Assembly: GCF_000252855.1 (NCBI RefSeq) | Contig: NC_017045.1 | Location: forward strand, 186,001-250,000 | Origin: Riemerella anatipestifer ATCC 11845 = DSM 15868 | GTDB taxonomy: Bacteria > Bacteroidota > Bacteroidia > Flavobacteriales > Weeksellaceae | Length of the DNA: 64,000 nucleotides | Direction of reading: 5' to 3' | Part shown: positions 53,424 through 62,494 of the stretch, one piece after another | How positions within the stretch are numbered: the first letter of the stretch is position 1 | Layout: every line of letters starts with the position of its first letter | Notes under the pieces: model-generated | What the model saw: the letters and a program-made list of their open reading frames with translations, nothing else | Databases searched by the model: none | What the model was told of the DNA's origin: nothing | Made by a program: the position numbers and the translations under genes

Positions 53424-53521
53424 TAACAATAGAATGATAATCAAAAAACTATCAGAGTTTTAAGCTTTGATGGTTTTTTGGTTGTTTTATATCGTGTAAT
53501 AAGCATTTAATTAAATAAGAT

Positions 53522-54505
53522 ATGTCAAATTTTGTAGATTATGTAAAAATCCATTGTAAGTCGGGGCACGGAGGTGCAGGGTCAGCTCACCTCAGAAGGG
53601 AAAAATACATTCCTAAAGGCGGTCCTGATGGTGGAGATGGTGGGCGTGGTGGTCATATCATTATGAAAGGAAATGCACACGAATGGACTTTATTACCATT
53701 GCGTTACACAAGGCACGTCAAGGCAGAAAACGGTCAGCCAGGTGGTAAAAATCAGTTGACGGGTCGTTATGGAGAAGATGTTTATATAGAGGTGCCCATT
53801 GGCACTATCGCTAAAAATGAAGAGGGAGAAATCATAGGCGAAATTTTAGAAGATAGGCAAGAGATTATCTTAATGCAAGGCGGTAAGGGTGGTTTAGGAA
53901 ATGAGCATTTTAAGTCGGCTACTAACCAAACGCCTCGTTATGCACAACCGGGGCTTCCTGGGGAAGAAGGGTATATCGTGTTTGAGCTAAAAGTATTAGC
54001 AGATGTAGGTTTGGTAGGCTTTCCTAATGCGGGTAAATCCACACTATTGTCTGCAGTATCTGCCGCTAAACCTAAAATTGCCGATTATGCTTTTACAACG
54101 CTTACACCTAACTTGGGGATTGTAGATTATCGTAATTACAAGTCTTTTGTGATGGCAGATATACCAGGTATTATAGAAGGAGCTGCCGAAGGTAAAGGTC
54201 TAGGGCATCGTTTTTTAAGACATATAGAGCGAAACTCAATTCTTCTTTTTTTAATTCCGGCAGATGCGGAAGATTATTTCCAAGAATTCAAAATACTTGA
54301 AAACGAGCTTAAAGAGTACAATCCTGAGTTACTAGATAAAGATTTTATCATTTCCATTTCAAAGTCTGATTTATTAGACGAAGAACTCAAGAAAGAAGTT
54401 GCAGCTAAGTTCCCTGAAAACAGACAACCCTTATTTATTTCTGGAGTTACAGGAGAAGGGCTTACAGAACTTAAAGATGCAATATGGAAAAAATTACACG
54501 GATAG
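53522..54505 (+). CDS. obgE: GTPase Obg
   Basis: 327 residues. Glycine-rich Obg fold ([38 protein letters not shown]) to about 158, then the G domain: P-loop [15 protein letters not shown], switch [33 protein letters not shown] and the base motif ISKSDLLDE. Essential in many bacteria, ribosome assembly and stringent control. The C-terminal variable domain is absent, as in other Bacteroidetes Obg. Its stop codon lies inside the terminator stem. Confidence 0.98.
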   Translation: MSNFVDYVKIHCKSGHGGAGSAHLRREKYIPKGGPDGGDGGRGGHIIMKGNAHEWTLLPLRYTRHVKAENGQPGGKNQLTGRYGEDVYIEVPIGTIAKNEEGEIIGEILEDRQEIILMQGGKGGLGNEHFKSATNQTPRYAQPGLPGEEGYIVFELKVLADVGLVGFPNAGKSTLLSAVSAAKPKIADYAFTTLTPNLGIVDYRNYKSFVMADIPGIIEGAAEGKGLGHRFLRHIERNSILLFLIPADAEDYFQEFKILENELKEYNPELLDKDFIISISKSDLLDEELKKEVAAKFPENRQPLFISGVTGEGLTELKDAIWKKLHG

Positions 54506-54520
54506 ATTTTCTATCCGTGT
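54496..54520. terminator. Bidirectional terminator between obgE and tatD
   Basis: ACACGGATAG and CTATCCGTGT form a perfect 10-bp stem with a 5-nt loop, followed by TTTTTATTT. The obgE stop TAG is part of the stem. Confidence 0.85.
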
Positions 54521-54527
54521 TTTTTAT

Positions 54528-55295
54528 TTAAGCTAGTCCAAAAATTTGCTTAGCGTTGTTAGTGGTTATCCTATCTATTTCGCTGATAGGCATTTGGTAA
54601 ACATCTACTAGTTTACCGATGATTTGTTCTAGATAGGCAGATTCGTTTCGTTTTCCTCTGTAAGGTACAGGTGCTAGATAAGGCGAGTCGGTTTCTAAAA
54701 CGATGTACTCTAGAGGGATTTCATTTAAAAATTGGTCTATTTTACCATTTTTAAAAGTAACCACACCACCTATTCCTAAACTGAAATTGAGGTCTATGGC
54801 TTGCTTAGCGTGTTCTAATGTTCCAGTAAAACAATGGAAAATACCTCTTAATTTAGGGTGTCTTTTTTCTTCTAAAACCTCAAAAGTTTCATCAAAACTT
54901 TCTCTAGAATGTATCACGATAGGCAGGTCTTTTTCTATTGCCCAATCTATCTGTAGTCTAAAGGCTTCTTTTTGCAGTTCTAGATGGTTTTTATCCCAAT
55001 AGAGATCTATCCCAATCTCTCCGATAGCACAAAAATCCCTTTGCTCCAAATAGTCTTTTACCAATTTTATTTCTTGGTCGTAAGTTTCAGGGTTTATATA
55101 AGTTGGGTGCAGACCCATCATTGTCGATATTTGGTTAGGATATTCTGCCTCTAGATGAAGCATTTTTTCATGATATTCAGAATTGATAGCTGGTAGAAAG
55201 AAATGAGTAACTCCTTTATCTAATGCCCTTTGTATCATTAAATGTCTATCTTCATCAAATTCCTCTGAATATAAATGAGTATGCGTGTCTATCAT
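54528..55295 (-). CDS. tatD: TatD family metal-dependent nuclease
   Basis: 255 residues. N-terminal metal motif MIDTHTHLYSEEFDEDR, IGEIGIDLYWDKNHLELQK, LPIVIHSRESFDE, GIFHCFTGTLEHAKQAI and LETDSPYLAPVPYRGKRNE are the family signatures. DNase or tRNA-quality exonuclease, cytoplasmic. It is the last gene of a four-gene minus-strand operon (UbiA-like, DprE1-like, GSCFA, tatD) with 13-nt gaps. Confidence 0.95.
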   Translation of the reverse strand: MIDTHTHLYSEEFDEDRHLMIQRALDKGVTHFFLPAINSEYHEKMLHLEAEYPNQISTMMGLHPTYINPETYDQEIKLVKDYLEQRDFCAIGEIGIDLYWDKNHLELQKEAFRLQIDWAIEKDLPIVIHSRESFDETFEVLEEKRHPKLRGIFHCFTGTLEHAKQAIDLNFSLGIGGVVTFKNGKIDQFLNEIPLEYIVLETDSPYLAPVPYRGKRNESAYLEQIIGKLVDVYQMPISEIDRITTNNAKQIFGLA

Positions 55296-55308
55296 AAATA
55301 ATTGAAAG

Positions 55309-56268
55309 TTAGAAGTTTGAAAAAATTTTAAAATTAACTTTGGCTTGTTGCTCTTGTATTTTTTGTTTGAGATTATCTGTAAACTTTAGATAATCAGGGT
55401 GTTCAGTATGGGTTGGACGATGCCTTAAAGCCGAAATGATTTTCTGATTGTCAATGATAAATTTTTGTGTGTCTTCTGTGCAGTAGGCTTTTATAAATTT
55501 ATCAAAGATATAATCTATGGCTTGTTCGTTAGGGTGGATTAGGTCTGATTTGTAAAATCTGTAATCTCTTAAGTCGTCCATTAAAATCTCATAAATAGGC
55601 AGATAATGAGCATTTGGATACATTGCCACCACTTGATGCAGTGCATTGATGAGCCTTGATTTGCTAAGCTGATTTTCAACCATACCATCTTTAGTATGCC
55701 TTATGGGAGAGACTGTAAACAAAATATTTACAGTATTAAGACAGTGTTGATTGATGAGTTCTATTGCTTTTTTGATGTGGGTTTGCACTTCCTCATCAGA
55801 GAGCATTCTTTTATTAAAAAGAGTGTTTGGCATCTTATGGCAATTAGCCACCTTTTGTCCTGTGGGAAGGTACTCATAAATAAACGAAGTCCCTAAAGTG
55901 ATAATAACCCAAGAAGCGTTTTTTAAAAATGAATGAGCATTGGCTAGTTCGGTGTTTATTTTATCTAAAGTAGTAGTTTCAGAGATACCGTCAAACGAGG
56001 TATGATGGTCAAACGAAAGGTAATAACCACGATGATTAACCAAATCTTTCTCTTGATAACATTCAGAATGAACTATTTTTTCTAAAGCATTGGCAATAGA
56101 AAACGGATTAAATAGCGTCCCAAAAGGATTATTCAAACATCTTATTTGTCCCTCTGACAGTCGGTTACTCATTTCCGAAGCAAAGCAAGAGCCTATAGAA
56201 AAAACTTGGTCTGTAATTTCTATTTTTTTTGAGGAAGGCGTAAGATTAACTTCGGTTCTGAATTTCAA
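55309..56268 (-). CDS. GSCFA domain protein
   Basis: 319 residues. The family-naming motif is visible as FSIGSCFASEMSNRL near residue 27, followed by NNPFGTLFNPFSIANAL, and later WVITLGTSFIYEYLPTG, TVSPIRHTKDGMVENQLSK and FYKSDLIHPNEQAIDYI. The GSCFA family is related to SGNH/GDSL esterases and may modify glycans; the substrate is unknown. It sits between the DprE1-like gene and tatD in one operon. Confidence 0.92.
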   Translation of the reverse strand: MKFRTEVNLTPSSKKIEITDQVFSIGSCFASEMSNRLSEGQIRCLNNPFGTLFNPFSIANALEKIVHSECYQEKDLVNHRGYYLSFDHHTSFDGISETTTLDKINTELANAHSFLKNASWVIITLGTSFIYEYLPTGQKVANCHKMPNTLFNKRMLSDEEVQTHIKKAIELINQHCLNTVNILFTVSPIRHTKDGMVENQLSKSRLINALHQVVAMYPNAHYLPIYEILMDDLRDYRFYKSDLIHPNEQAIDYIFDKFIKAYCTEDTQKFIIDNQKIISALRHRPTHTEHPDYLKFTDNLKQKIQEQQAKVNFKIFSNF

Positions 56269-56280
56269 TTTAGTAAGATT

Positions 56281-57588
56281 TTAATTCGTAATTCTTTTTC
56301 TTTGTAAAGACCTAAATTTATGATTATCTACATTTTTGAGATAGTTAGTCAGTTGAGGATTACTCATACTATCTTTGGTAAGGTAAATTCTGCCACCCAA
56401 ATCCAATACAATTTGGTCTAAATCTTCAACGAGTTTTTTGAGCTTTTTATTCACTTTAAAATCTAGTGCAAGGGTATAACCTTCAAAAGGGAAGGAGTTG
56501 TATGCTTCTGGATTATTCTTTCCAAATAACTTTAGTACCGCTAAAAAAGAGCCATTACCACTATGAGCAATAGTTTTTAAAATTCGCTCCATACCTTCTT
56601 TGCCTTTGTCTTTTGGGATTACCATTTGGTATTGTATAAAACCGTTCTTACCATAGATTTTATTCCAATTATTGATGGCATCTAGAGGATAGAAAAAAGT
56701 TTCATAATCAATGATGTTTTTGACGATTTTTTTAGACTGTTTTTTGTAATAAAGCCAATTGAAGATTTTTACAGTCCATTGGTTTAGAACAAAATTTGGG
56801 AAATAAAAAGGAACACTTGGCTTTAATTTAGACTTTAGAGCTAAAGGGTTTTTTGCTAACTTAGAAGGAAGTTCGCCCTTTAGAGCGTGTTCTCCTCTCA
56901 TAAGTATAGATTTACCAATATCATCTCCTTTCTGTAAACAGTCTATCCACGCTACGGTGTAAGTCCAATCTTCACTTTCTTCAAAGAGTTGAAAGATTTC
57001 ATCTAGGTTTTTTGCTTTGATGCTTTCTTGTCGGATATAAGCCGTATCTATATTTTTAAGCTGAAACTTAGCCGATAAAATAATGCCTGTAAGCCCCATT
57101 CCGCCAATAGTTGCCCAAAATAGATCTGCGTTTTCAGTTCTAGAGCAGGTGATTATTTGAGCGTTGGTATTCAGTAGTTTAAATTCTAAAACATATTCTG
57201 AAAAACATCCTTCTGAATGATGGTTTTTGCCGTGTATATCAGAAGCTATGGCTCCTCCAACGCTAATGTATTTAGTACCTGGAGTTACATACAAAAAGTA
57301 ACCTTGTGGTACAATAACTTCTAAAACATCAGAAAGAAGAACACCTGCTTCGCACTCAATAATTCCGTTTAGCCTATCAAAATTAATAAATTTGTTCAAT
57401 CTTTTGGTTGAGAAGATATGTTCACCTAAAGAAGCGTCTCCATAACATCTACCATTTCCTCTAGCGATAACTTCGGAACGACTTTTAACAAAATCTTTAA
57501 TTTTTTCAAGATTATCTTCTGTAACTATTTCCTTTTCAACAATGGGAAAGTTTCCCCAATTAGAGACTTTTTGTATATGATTTTTCAT
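56281..57588 (-). CDS. FAD-dependent oxidoreductase, DprE1-like
   Basis: 435 residues. The FAD-binding type-4 domain is seen in SEVIARGNGRCYGDASLGEH, FLYVTPGTKYISVGGAIASD and IHGKNHHSEGCFSEYVLEF, ending with IYLTKDSMSNPQL. Overall resemblance to DprE1, the flavoenzyme that oxidises decaprenylphosphoryl-ribose in mycobacteria. Its stop-start junction overlaps the UbiA-like gene by one base, and that partner resembles the enzyme that makes the DprE1 substrate, so both probably act on a polyprenyl-phosphate pentose (inference). No DprE2-like reductase is adjacent. Confidence 0.85.
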   Translation of the reverse strand: MKNHIQKVSNWGNFPIVEKEIVTEDNLEKIKDFVKSRSEVIARGNGRCYGDASLGEHIFSTKRLNKFINFDRLNGIIECEAGVLLSDVLEVIVPQGYFLYVTPGTKYISVGGAIASDIHGKNHHSEGCFSEYVLEFKLLNTNAQIITCSRTENADLFWATIGGMGLTGIILSAKFQLKNIDTAYIRQESIKAKNLDEIFQLFEESEDWTYTVAWIDCLQKGDDIGKSILMRGEHALKGELPSKLAKNPLALKSKLKPSVPFYFPNFVLNQWTVKIFNWLYYKKQSKKIVKNIIDYETFFYPLDAINNWNKIYGKNGFIQYQMVIPKDKGKEGMERILKTIAHSGNGSFLAVLKLFGKNNPEAYNSFPFEGYTLALDFKVNKKLKKLVEDLDQIVLDLGGRIYLTKDSMSNPQLTNYLKNVDNHKFRSLQRKRITN

Positions 57589-58478
57589 TATTGTTTAGCG
57601 TAGATTTGGTAAAGAAAAACAACAATCCATAATACCAATGTAATTTGTATGTATCTATCTTTGTAGACTATTTTCGTTGGAGATTCAGTTCGATTATAAA
57701 CTAGAGTTTGCTGTAAATATCTTAAAAATGCAAACAAGACAAAAACCACCGTATAGAAAACTCTAGGATGAAATCTAGCTTGTACTTCTGGAGATAAAGT
57801 AAACATAAGATAGCAAACGATGGCCAAAGCACAGCTAATAGAAAGTGCAATATCTGCAAACTGAATGTTATAGCCGTCTAATGCTTTCCTAGTTTTACCT
57901 GTTAGTTGGGCATTTACTAATTCGCCTCTTCTTTTTTCAATTGCAAGAACTAAAGCGAGAACAAAGGTAAGTAAGATGGCCCATTGAGTAATGATAAGTC
58001 CTGTAATATAACCTCCTGCTAGTACTCTGAGTACAAAACCAATTGCAATAATGGTAATGTCTAAAATGGCAATATGTTTAAGTTTGAAGGTATAAGCCAA
58101 ATTCATTACGAAATAAAATAAAATAATACTTCCAAATTTCCATATATTACCAATATTAAATACCGAAAGTCCTATCCATAAACTTCCCAAGATTGATAAA
58201 ATAAGTCCACTAAAAAGAATTTGAGCTGTAGTTTTTGAAATAGCTCCACTAGCTAGAGGTCTGTTTTTTTTCTCAGGGTGTTGTCTATCAGAATCTATAT
58301 CCATATAATCGTTGATGATATAGATACTGCTTGCTGTGAGTGAAAAAATAAGAAATGCAAAAAAACTAAGATAAAATAAATCAACTTCAAGTATTTTACC
58401 TGAAAAGAAAAGAGGAACAAATACAAAAAGGTTTTTTACCCATTGTTCTACCCTAAGTAGATTAAAATATTTCTTCAT
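57588..58478 (-). CDS. UbiA-family prenyltransferase, decaprenyl-phosphate phosphoribosyltransferase-like
   Basis: 296 residues from ATG 58478 (MKKYFNLLRVEQWVKNLFVF). The ATG at 58526 lies upstream of the -7 element and is rejected. About eight to nine membrane helices. The polyprenyl motif YIINDYMDIDSDRQHPEKKN (NDxxDxxxDxxHP, about residue 75) and RPLASGAISK are typical of the group with mycobacterial UbiA (Rv3806c), which transfers phosphoribose to decaprenyl phosphate. It overlaps the DprE1-like gene by one base, which supports that role. First gene of a four-gene operon. Confidence 0.85.
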   Translation of the reverse strand: MKKYFNLLRVEQWVKNLFVFVPLFFSGKILEVDLFYLSFFAFLIFSLTASSIYIINDYMDIDSDRQHPEKKNRPLASGAISKTTAQILFSGLILSILGSLWIGLSVFNIGNIWKFGSIILFYFVMNLAYTFKLKHIAILDITIIAIGFVLRVLAGGYITGLIITQWAILLTFVLALVLAIEKRRGELVNAQLTGKTRKALDGYNIQFADIALSISCALAIVCYLMFTLSPEVQARFHPRVFYTVVFVLFAFLRYLQQTLVYNRTESPTKIVYKDRYIQITLVLWIVVFLYQIYAKQ

Positions 58479-58494
58479 AAGTTTTTGCAAAGCA

Positions 58495-58502
58495 CAAAGA
58501 TA
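58495..58502 (-). promoter_or_regulatory. -7 element for the UbiA-DprE1-GSCFA-tatD operon
   Basis: TATCTTTG on the minus strand, 16 nt before the ATG at 58478. Confidence 0.55.
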
Positions 58503-58516
58503 ACCATAAAAATAAA

Positions 58517-58540
58517 AAAACCGCAACTAAATGCGGTTTT
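58517..58540 (-). terminator. Terminator after the OmpA-like gene
   Basis: AAAACCGC and GCGGTTTT form an 8-bp stem; on the minus strand it is followed by TTTATTTTTA. Confidence 0.75.
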
Positions 58541-58560
58541 GATTTTATATAGAGTCTAGA

Positions 58561-59253
58561 TTAGTTCCCTTTCTGAGCCTCTTTTATCATATTTTCGTTA
58601 GCAGTGATAGCGAACTCTACTCGTCTGTTTTTTGCTCTTCCTTCGTCTGTATCGTTACTAGCGATAGGTTCTGCTTCTCCTACACCTTTAGCAATCATTC
58701 TACTAGATGCTATACCAAGAGAAGAAAGATAGCTTACTACGGCATTAGCTCTTCTTTCAGAAAGTCTTAAGTTATAATCATCAGCACCTCTACTGTCTGT
58801 GTGTCCGTAAACATTGATATTAGTGTCAGGATTATTCTTAAGCACTTGAGCTAATTTATCCAAATTGGTTTTTGCTACAGAAGTAAGGTTAGCAGAATCA
58901 AATCCGAAATTAACCGTATTTTCATTAAGGGTAATTTTAATACCCTCATTTACTCTTTCTACTTCCGCACCAGGTAAGGCTTCTTTAATTTCTTTGGCTT
59001 GTTTGTCCATTTTGCTACCGATAACATTACCTGCAACACCTCCAATGATACCGCCTAAAACAGCACCAGCAGGAGCATTTCTACCATTGCCTATATTATT
59101 ACCTAGTACACCTCCTAAAACAGCACCAGCAGCAGCACCTATAGCAGTTCCTTTTTGTTGATTATTAGCGTTTTGAACAGATTCGCAACTTGTAAGTAGC
59201 AAACTTCCTGATAAAAATAATGCTGCTACATTGGTTTTATTAAATATTTTCAT
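58561..59253 (-). CDS. OmpA family lipoprotein with glycine zipper
   Basis: 230 residues. Lipobox LLLTSC (Cys at about 23). A glycine-zipper region at about 37-85 (AIGAAAGAVLGGVLGNNIGN, AGAVLGGIIGGVAGNVIGSK) probably spans or inserts in a membrane. An OmpA-like peptidoglycan-binding domain at about 110-215 has NVYGHTDSRGADDYNLRLSE and RRANAVVSYLSS. It anchors the outer membrane to the cell wall. It follows the small lipoprotein gene by 8 nt. Confidence 0.95.
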   Translation of the reverse strand: MKIFNKTNVAALFLSGSLLLTSCESVQNANNQQKGTAIGAAAGAVLGGVLGNNIGNGRNAPAGAVLGGIIGGVAGNVIGSKMDKQAKEIKEALPGAEVERVNEGIKITLNENTVNFGFDSANLTSVAKTNLDKLAQVLKNNPDTNINVYGHTDSRGADDYNLRLSERRANAVVSYLSSLGIASSRMIAKGVGEAEPIASNDTDEGRAKNRRVEFAITANENMIKEAQKGN

Positions 59254-59261
59254 TTTATGGT

Positions 59262-59753
59262 TTATTTAGATTGATTTACTTTTTGAAATTCATAATACAC
59301 TTTTATATAGTTACCCTCGAATGGAACATTCTGAACTAATGTAAATGAGTTATCTGTTTGGTTTTGGAATTCTAATACATACCCAGAAACGTTTTGTTTA
59401 GCTTTTTCTCCAGAGTGTATTTTTTTAAACTGAAACTGATTTCCGTTTACCACTTCAAATTTGATAGGTTGAGATATCGCAGGACAACCATTATTTCCAT
59501 TAAGAGTGTAGTTACCAGTCCAATTATTAGGTACTAAAGACCAAGTGCTTCCCAAGAAACATTTAGCATCTACACCTTCATCAAAGGGTTTAATTTTATA
59601 GTTTTTGTCGTAATTAACACTTGCAACTTCCCAAGTTCCTTTAAGTTTCATAAAGTCTGAACGCTGATTTTGAGCTTGTTGACCTTTATGTACTGTAGAG
59701 CATGCAGACAAAGATAAAGCTCCTATAAGTCCAGTAAAAAGTAGTTTTTTCAT
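59262..59753 (-). CDS. Lipocalin-like lipoprotein
   Basis: 163 residues. Lipobox SLSAC (Cys at about 18). The segment FMKLKGTWEVASVNYDKNYK and the end YIKVYYEFQKVN, with CFLGSTWSLVPNNWTGNYTL and GNNGCPAISQPIKFEV between, fit a small lipocalin-like/calycin domain known in Bacteroidetes. It lies 8 nt ahead of the OmpA-like gene, so the two are co-transcribed. Function unknown. Confidence 0.8.
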   Translation of the reverse strand: MKKLLFTGLIGALSLSACSTVHKGQQAQNQRSDFMKLKGTWEVASVNYDKNYKIKPFDEGVDAKCFLGSTWSLVPNNWTGNYTLNGNNGCPAISQPIKFEVVNGNQFQFKKIHSGEKAKQNVSGYVLEFQNQTDNSFTLVQNVPFEGNYIKVYYEFQKVNQSK

Positions 59754-59874
59754 TATTATATTATTTTATACTCTGTTAAGTAGTAAAAATTGTGCCAATT
59801 AGCTTTTAAGTATCAAATAAAATGTAATCTAAGGTGGATTTTTAAGAGAAATAAGATTTAATTTTTAAAATGAT

Positions 59875-59882
59875 TATCTTTG
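59875..59882 (+). promoter_or_regulatory. -7 element for dacB
   Basis: TATCTTTG, 18 nt before the ATG at 59901. Confidence 0.6.
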
Positions 59883-59900
59883 AAAACATAAAATATAGAG

Positions 59901-61301
59901 ATGACTAAATTTTTGATGTTTATATTAACATTTTTCTACTCTCTTAGTTTAGCTCAAAGTGTTAAGGATAAGTTAGATAAAGCAACTAAATCGTTTTTGA
60001 ATTCCCCTAAAATGTACGCGGCTAATATGTCTTTTTATGTAGCTGATGAAAATGGGAATTTTATCTATGAATATCAAGGAAATAAAGGGCTTTCTACGGC
60101 TAGCACACAGAAGATATTTACCGCTGCTACAGCTTTGGAGCTTTTAGGGAAAGATTATAAATACAGGACTAAAGCCGTTTATGATGGCGTTTTAGAAAGG
60201 AGTGTTTTAAAGGGAAATATTTATATTACCTCCAATGGAGACCCTACTCTTGGAAGCTGGAGATATGACGGTTATAAACCCGAAGATTTTCTAGAAAAGT
60301 TCTATACAGCTTTAAAAAATCAAGGTATCAAAAAGGTAGAGGGTAATTTAATTATAGATGATACTTATTTTGACTTTCAAACCACGCCAGGAGGTTGGGC
60401 TTGGAACGATATAGGTAATTATTATGGTGCTGGAGTTTGGGGCGTTAATTGGAGAGAAAACCAGTTTGATATAGATATTGAGGGTGGAGCTTCTATTGGT
60501 AAACCTACAAAAATTAAGTCTTTTTCTTATCCTTTGGTACAAGTAAAATGGTTTAATGAGTTAACTTCGGCGGCTTCAAATTCAGGAGATAAAAGTTTAA
60601 TTTATACCGCTCCATACAGTTCTGTGGCGAGTATTAACGGAACACTTCCTGCTCAAAAAACAACTAAAATTTCGGGAGCAACGCCTAATCCACCAGTTCA
60701 GTTAGGGGCAGAAGTGGTTAGTTGTATTAAATATAAAGGGATAGAGTTCTCAGGAGAAGTCATAACAGGCAGACAATTACTTTTAGATGGAAAATCTGTT
60801 CCGTCTGTTACAGGCAAGTCTTTTTTTGAATACGAATCTCCTGAGTTGAGTAAAATAGTCTATTGGTTTTTGAGAAAAAGTGTTAATCTTTACGGGGAAA
60901 CCTTCATTAAAACTCTAGGAAAAGAGCAAAATAATGACTCTAGTTTTTCTAGTGGTGTTTCGGTGCTGAAAAACTTTTGGAAATCTAAAGGAATTCATTC
61001 TGCGATGATTAATTTTACGGATGGTAGTGGGTTGTCACCTCAGAACTATGCTTCGGCTAGGGCAGAAGTTCAGGCTTTACTTTGGGCTCAAAAGCAACCT
61101 TGGTTTAATGAGTTTTATAATGCATTACCTATTTATAATGATATGAAAATGAAAAGCGGTACAATAAAAGATGCTAAAGGTTATACAGGTTATCATACTT
61201 CTAAAAATGGTAAAAAGTATGTTTTTTCTATTATCGTGAATAATTATGATGGAGATGGCATCAATAATGAATTATTTTCAATACTTAATAACCTTAAATA
61301 A
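59901..61301 (+). CDS. dacB: D-alanyl-D-alanine carboxypeptidase/endopeptidase (PBP4, S13)
   Basis: 466 residues with signal peptide (MTKFLMFILTFFYSLSLAQ). SxxK motif with the nucleophile Ser in LSTASTQKIFTAATALELLG at about 63-66, SxN-like region NFTDGSGLSPQNYAS and KSGT in DMKMKSGTIKDAKGYTG. The large insertion between the first two motifs is the mark of class-C PBP4. It trims peptide stems and cross-links in the periplasm. A histidine kinase gene follows at 17 nt, probably co-transcribed. Confidence 0.95.
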   Translation: MTKFLMFILTFFYSLSLAQSVKDKLDKATKSFLNSPKMYAANMSFYVADENGNFIYEYQGNKGLSTASTQKIFTAATALELLGKDYKYRTKAVYDGVLERSVLKGNIYITSNGDPTLGSWRYDGYKPEDFLEKFYTALKNQGIKKVEGNLIIDDTYFDFQTTPGGWAWNDIGNYYGAGVWGVNWRENQFDIDIEGGASIGKPTKIKSFSYPLVQVKWFNELTSAASNSGDKSLIYTAPYSSVASINGTLPAQKTTKISGATPNPPVQLGAEVVSCIKYKGIEFSGEVITGRQLLLDGKSVPSVTGKSFFEYESPELSKIVYWFLRKSVNLYGETFIKTLGKEQNNDSSFSSGVSVLKNFWKSKGIHSAMINFTDGSGLSPQNYASARAEVQALLWAQKQPWFNEFYNALPIYNDMKMKSGTIKDAKGYTGYHTSKNGKKYVFSIIVNNYDGDGINNELFSILNNLK

Positions 61302-61318
61302 TTGTATTGTTATTCCTA

Positions 61319-62479
61319 ATGAAAAAAAACAGGAACATATTTTCTAAAGTCAATTTTTTAGTTGTTTTTCTGCTATTTAGTTCTGTTGTATTTGCTCTTA
61401 TTATTTACTCTGTGGTTATTGTGAGAGATTTAAGGCAGAAAGAAACGGCTAATATGGCAGTTTTTGCCAAAGCTATGAGGTTTTTACAAGATGAAAATCA
61501 GGGAGATGTAAGAATGCTGGAGCTGGTTCAGGAAATTATTACCACTAATGATAATATCCCAATTATTGTAACTAATCACCAAGGAGAACCAATTAAGGAA
61601 TTTATCAAAAATATTCCTGATAAAATTAAAGATAATTCAAAGGCTCTTAAGGTTCGCTTAGAAGAGATGAAAGAAGGATATCCACCTTTTGAGTTGCAAA
61701 TTTCGGAAGGTAATATACAGTATCTTTATTTTGATAATTCGGATTTAATGAATAGCCTTAGATACTATCCTGCATTGCTTGGTTTTTTCATTTTATTGTA
61801 TCTGTTGTTTGCTTATTGGTTTTTTAAAATCGTAAAAAAAACAGACGAAGGCTATCTTTGGGCAGGATTGGCTAAGGAAACAGCACATCAAATAGGAACG
61901 CCTCTTTCCTCTATGATAGGTTGGATAGAAATTCTAAGAATGGAGCATGAAAATAGCGTTGGAGTGCAGGAGATAGAAAAGGATATACATAGGCTTACTA
62001 CAATATCAGAGCGTTTTTCTAAGGTAGGTTCAGTCCCAGAGCTTAACGATTTTAATCTCAATGAAACTCTACAGCAAAACTATGATTATCTTAAAACTCG
62101 TATTTCTAAGAAAGTGGAATTTAATATAGCTTTACCAGCTAAGGAAGTGCTGATACCTCATAATCGTATTCTGATGAGTTGGGTCATAGAAAATCTTATT
62201 AAAAATGCGGTAGATGCAATGAAAGGCGATGGTAAATTAGAATTGAAACTCTATCAAAAAAATAAAAAAGTGATTATAGATATACAAGATACAGGTTGTG
62301 GTATGTCTGCAAAACAAGTAAGGAATGTTTTCAACCCAGGATATTCTACTAAAAAGAGAGGCTGGGGGTTAGGGTTATCTCTATCTAAAAGAGTGATTAA
62401 AGACTACCATAAAGGCGATATAAAAGTTGCCCATACAGAGATTGGTAAAGGAAGTATTTTTAGGATAGAAATAGCTTAA
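61319..62479 (+). CDS. Membrane sensor histidine kinase
   Basis: 386 residues from ATG 61319 (MKKNRNIFSKVNFLVVFLLF). Two membrane helices, at about 12-35 and 155-175, enclose a 120-residue periplasmic sensor. Phospho-acceptor helix LAKETAHQIGTPLSSMIGW (His near residue 191), N box ENLIKNAVDAM, G1 DIQDTGCGM and G2 RGWGLGLSLS. No response regulator is adjacent, so it is an orphan kinase. No HAMP domain is evident. Linked to dacB, it may sense cell-wall state (inference). Confidence 0.93.
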   Translation: MKKNRNIFSKVNFLVVFLLFSSVVFALIIYSVVIVRDLRQKETANMAVFAKAMRFLQDENQGDVRMLELVQEIITTNDNIPIIVTNHQGEPIKEFIKNIPDKIKDNSKALKVRLEEMKEGYPPFELQISEGNIQYLYFDNSDLMNSLRYYPALLGFFILLYLLFAYWFFKIVKKTDEGYLWAGLAKETAHQIGTPLSSMIGWIEILRMEHENSVGVQEIEKDIHRLTTISERFSKVGSVPELNDFNLNETLQQNYDYLKTRISKKVEFNIALPAKEVLIPHNRILMSWVIENLIKNAVDAMKGDGKLELKLYQKNKKVIIDIQDTGCGMSAKQVRNVFNPGYSTKKRGWGLGLSLSKRVIKDYHKGDIKVAHTEIGKGSIFRIEIA

Positions 62480-62494
62480 ATCTATAACTTTACG

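Noticed and set aside
57588-58526. ATG 58526 as start of the UbiA-like protein
   Set aside because: It lies upstream of the -7 element TATCTTTG (58502-58495), so it would not be on the transcript. ATG 58478 gives the expected N-terminus.
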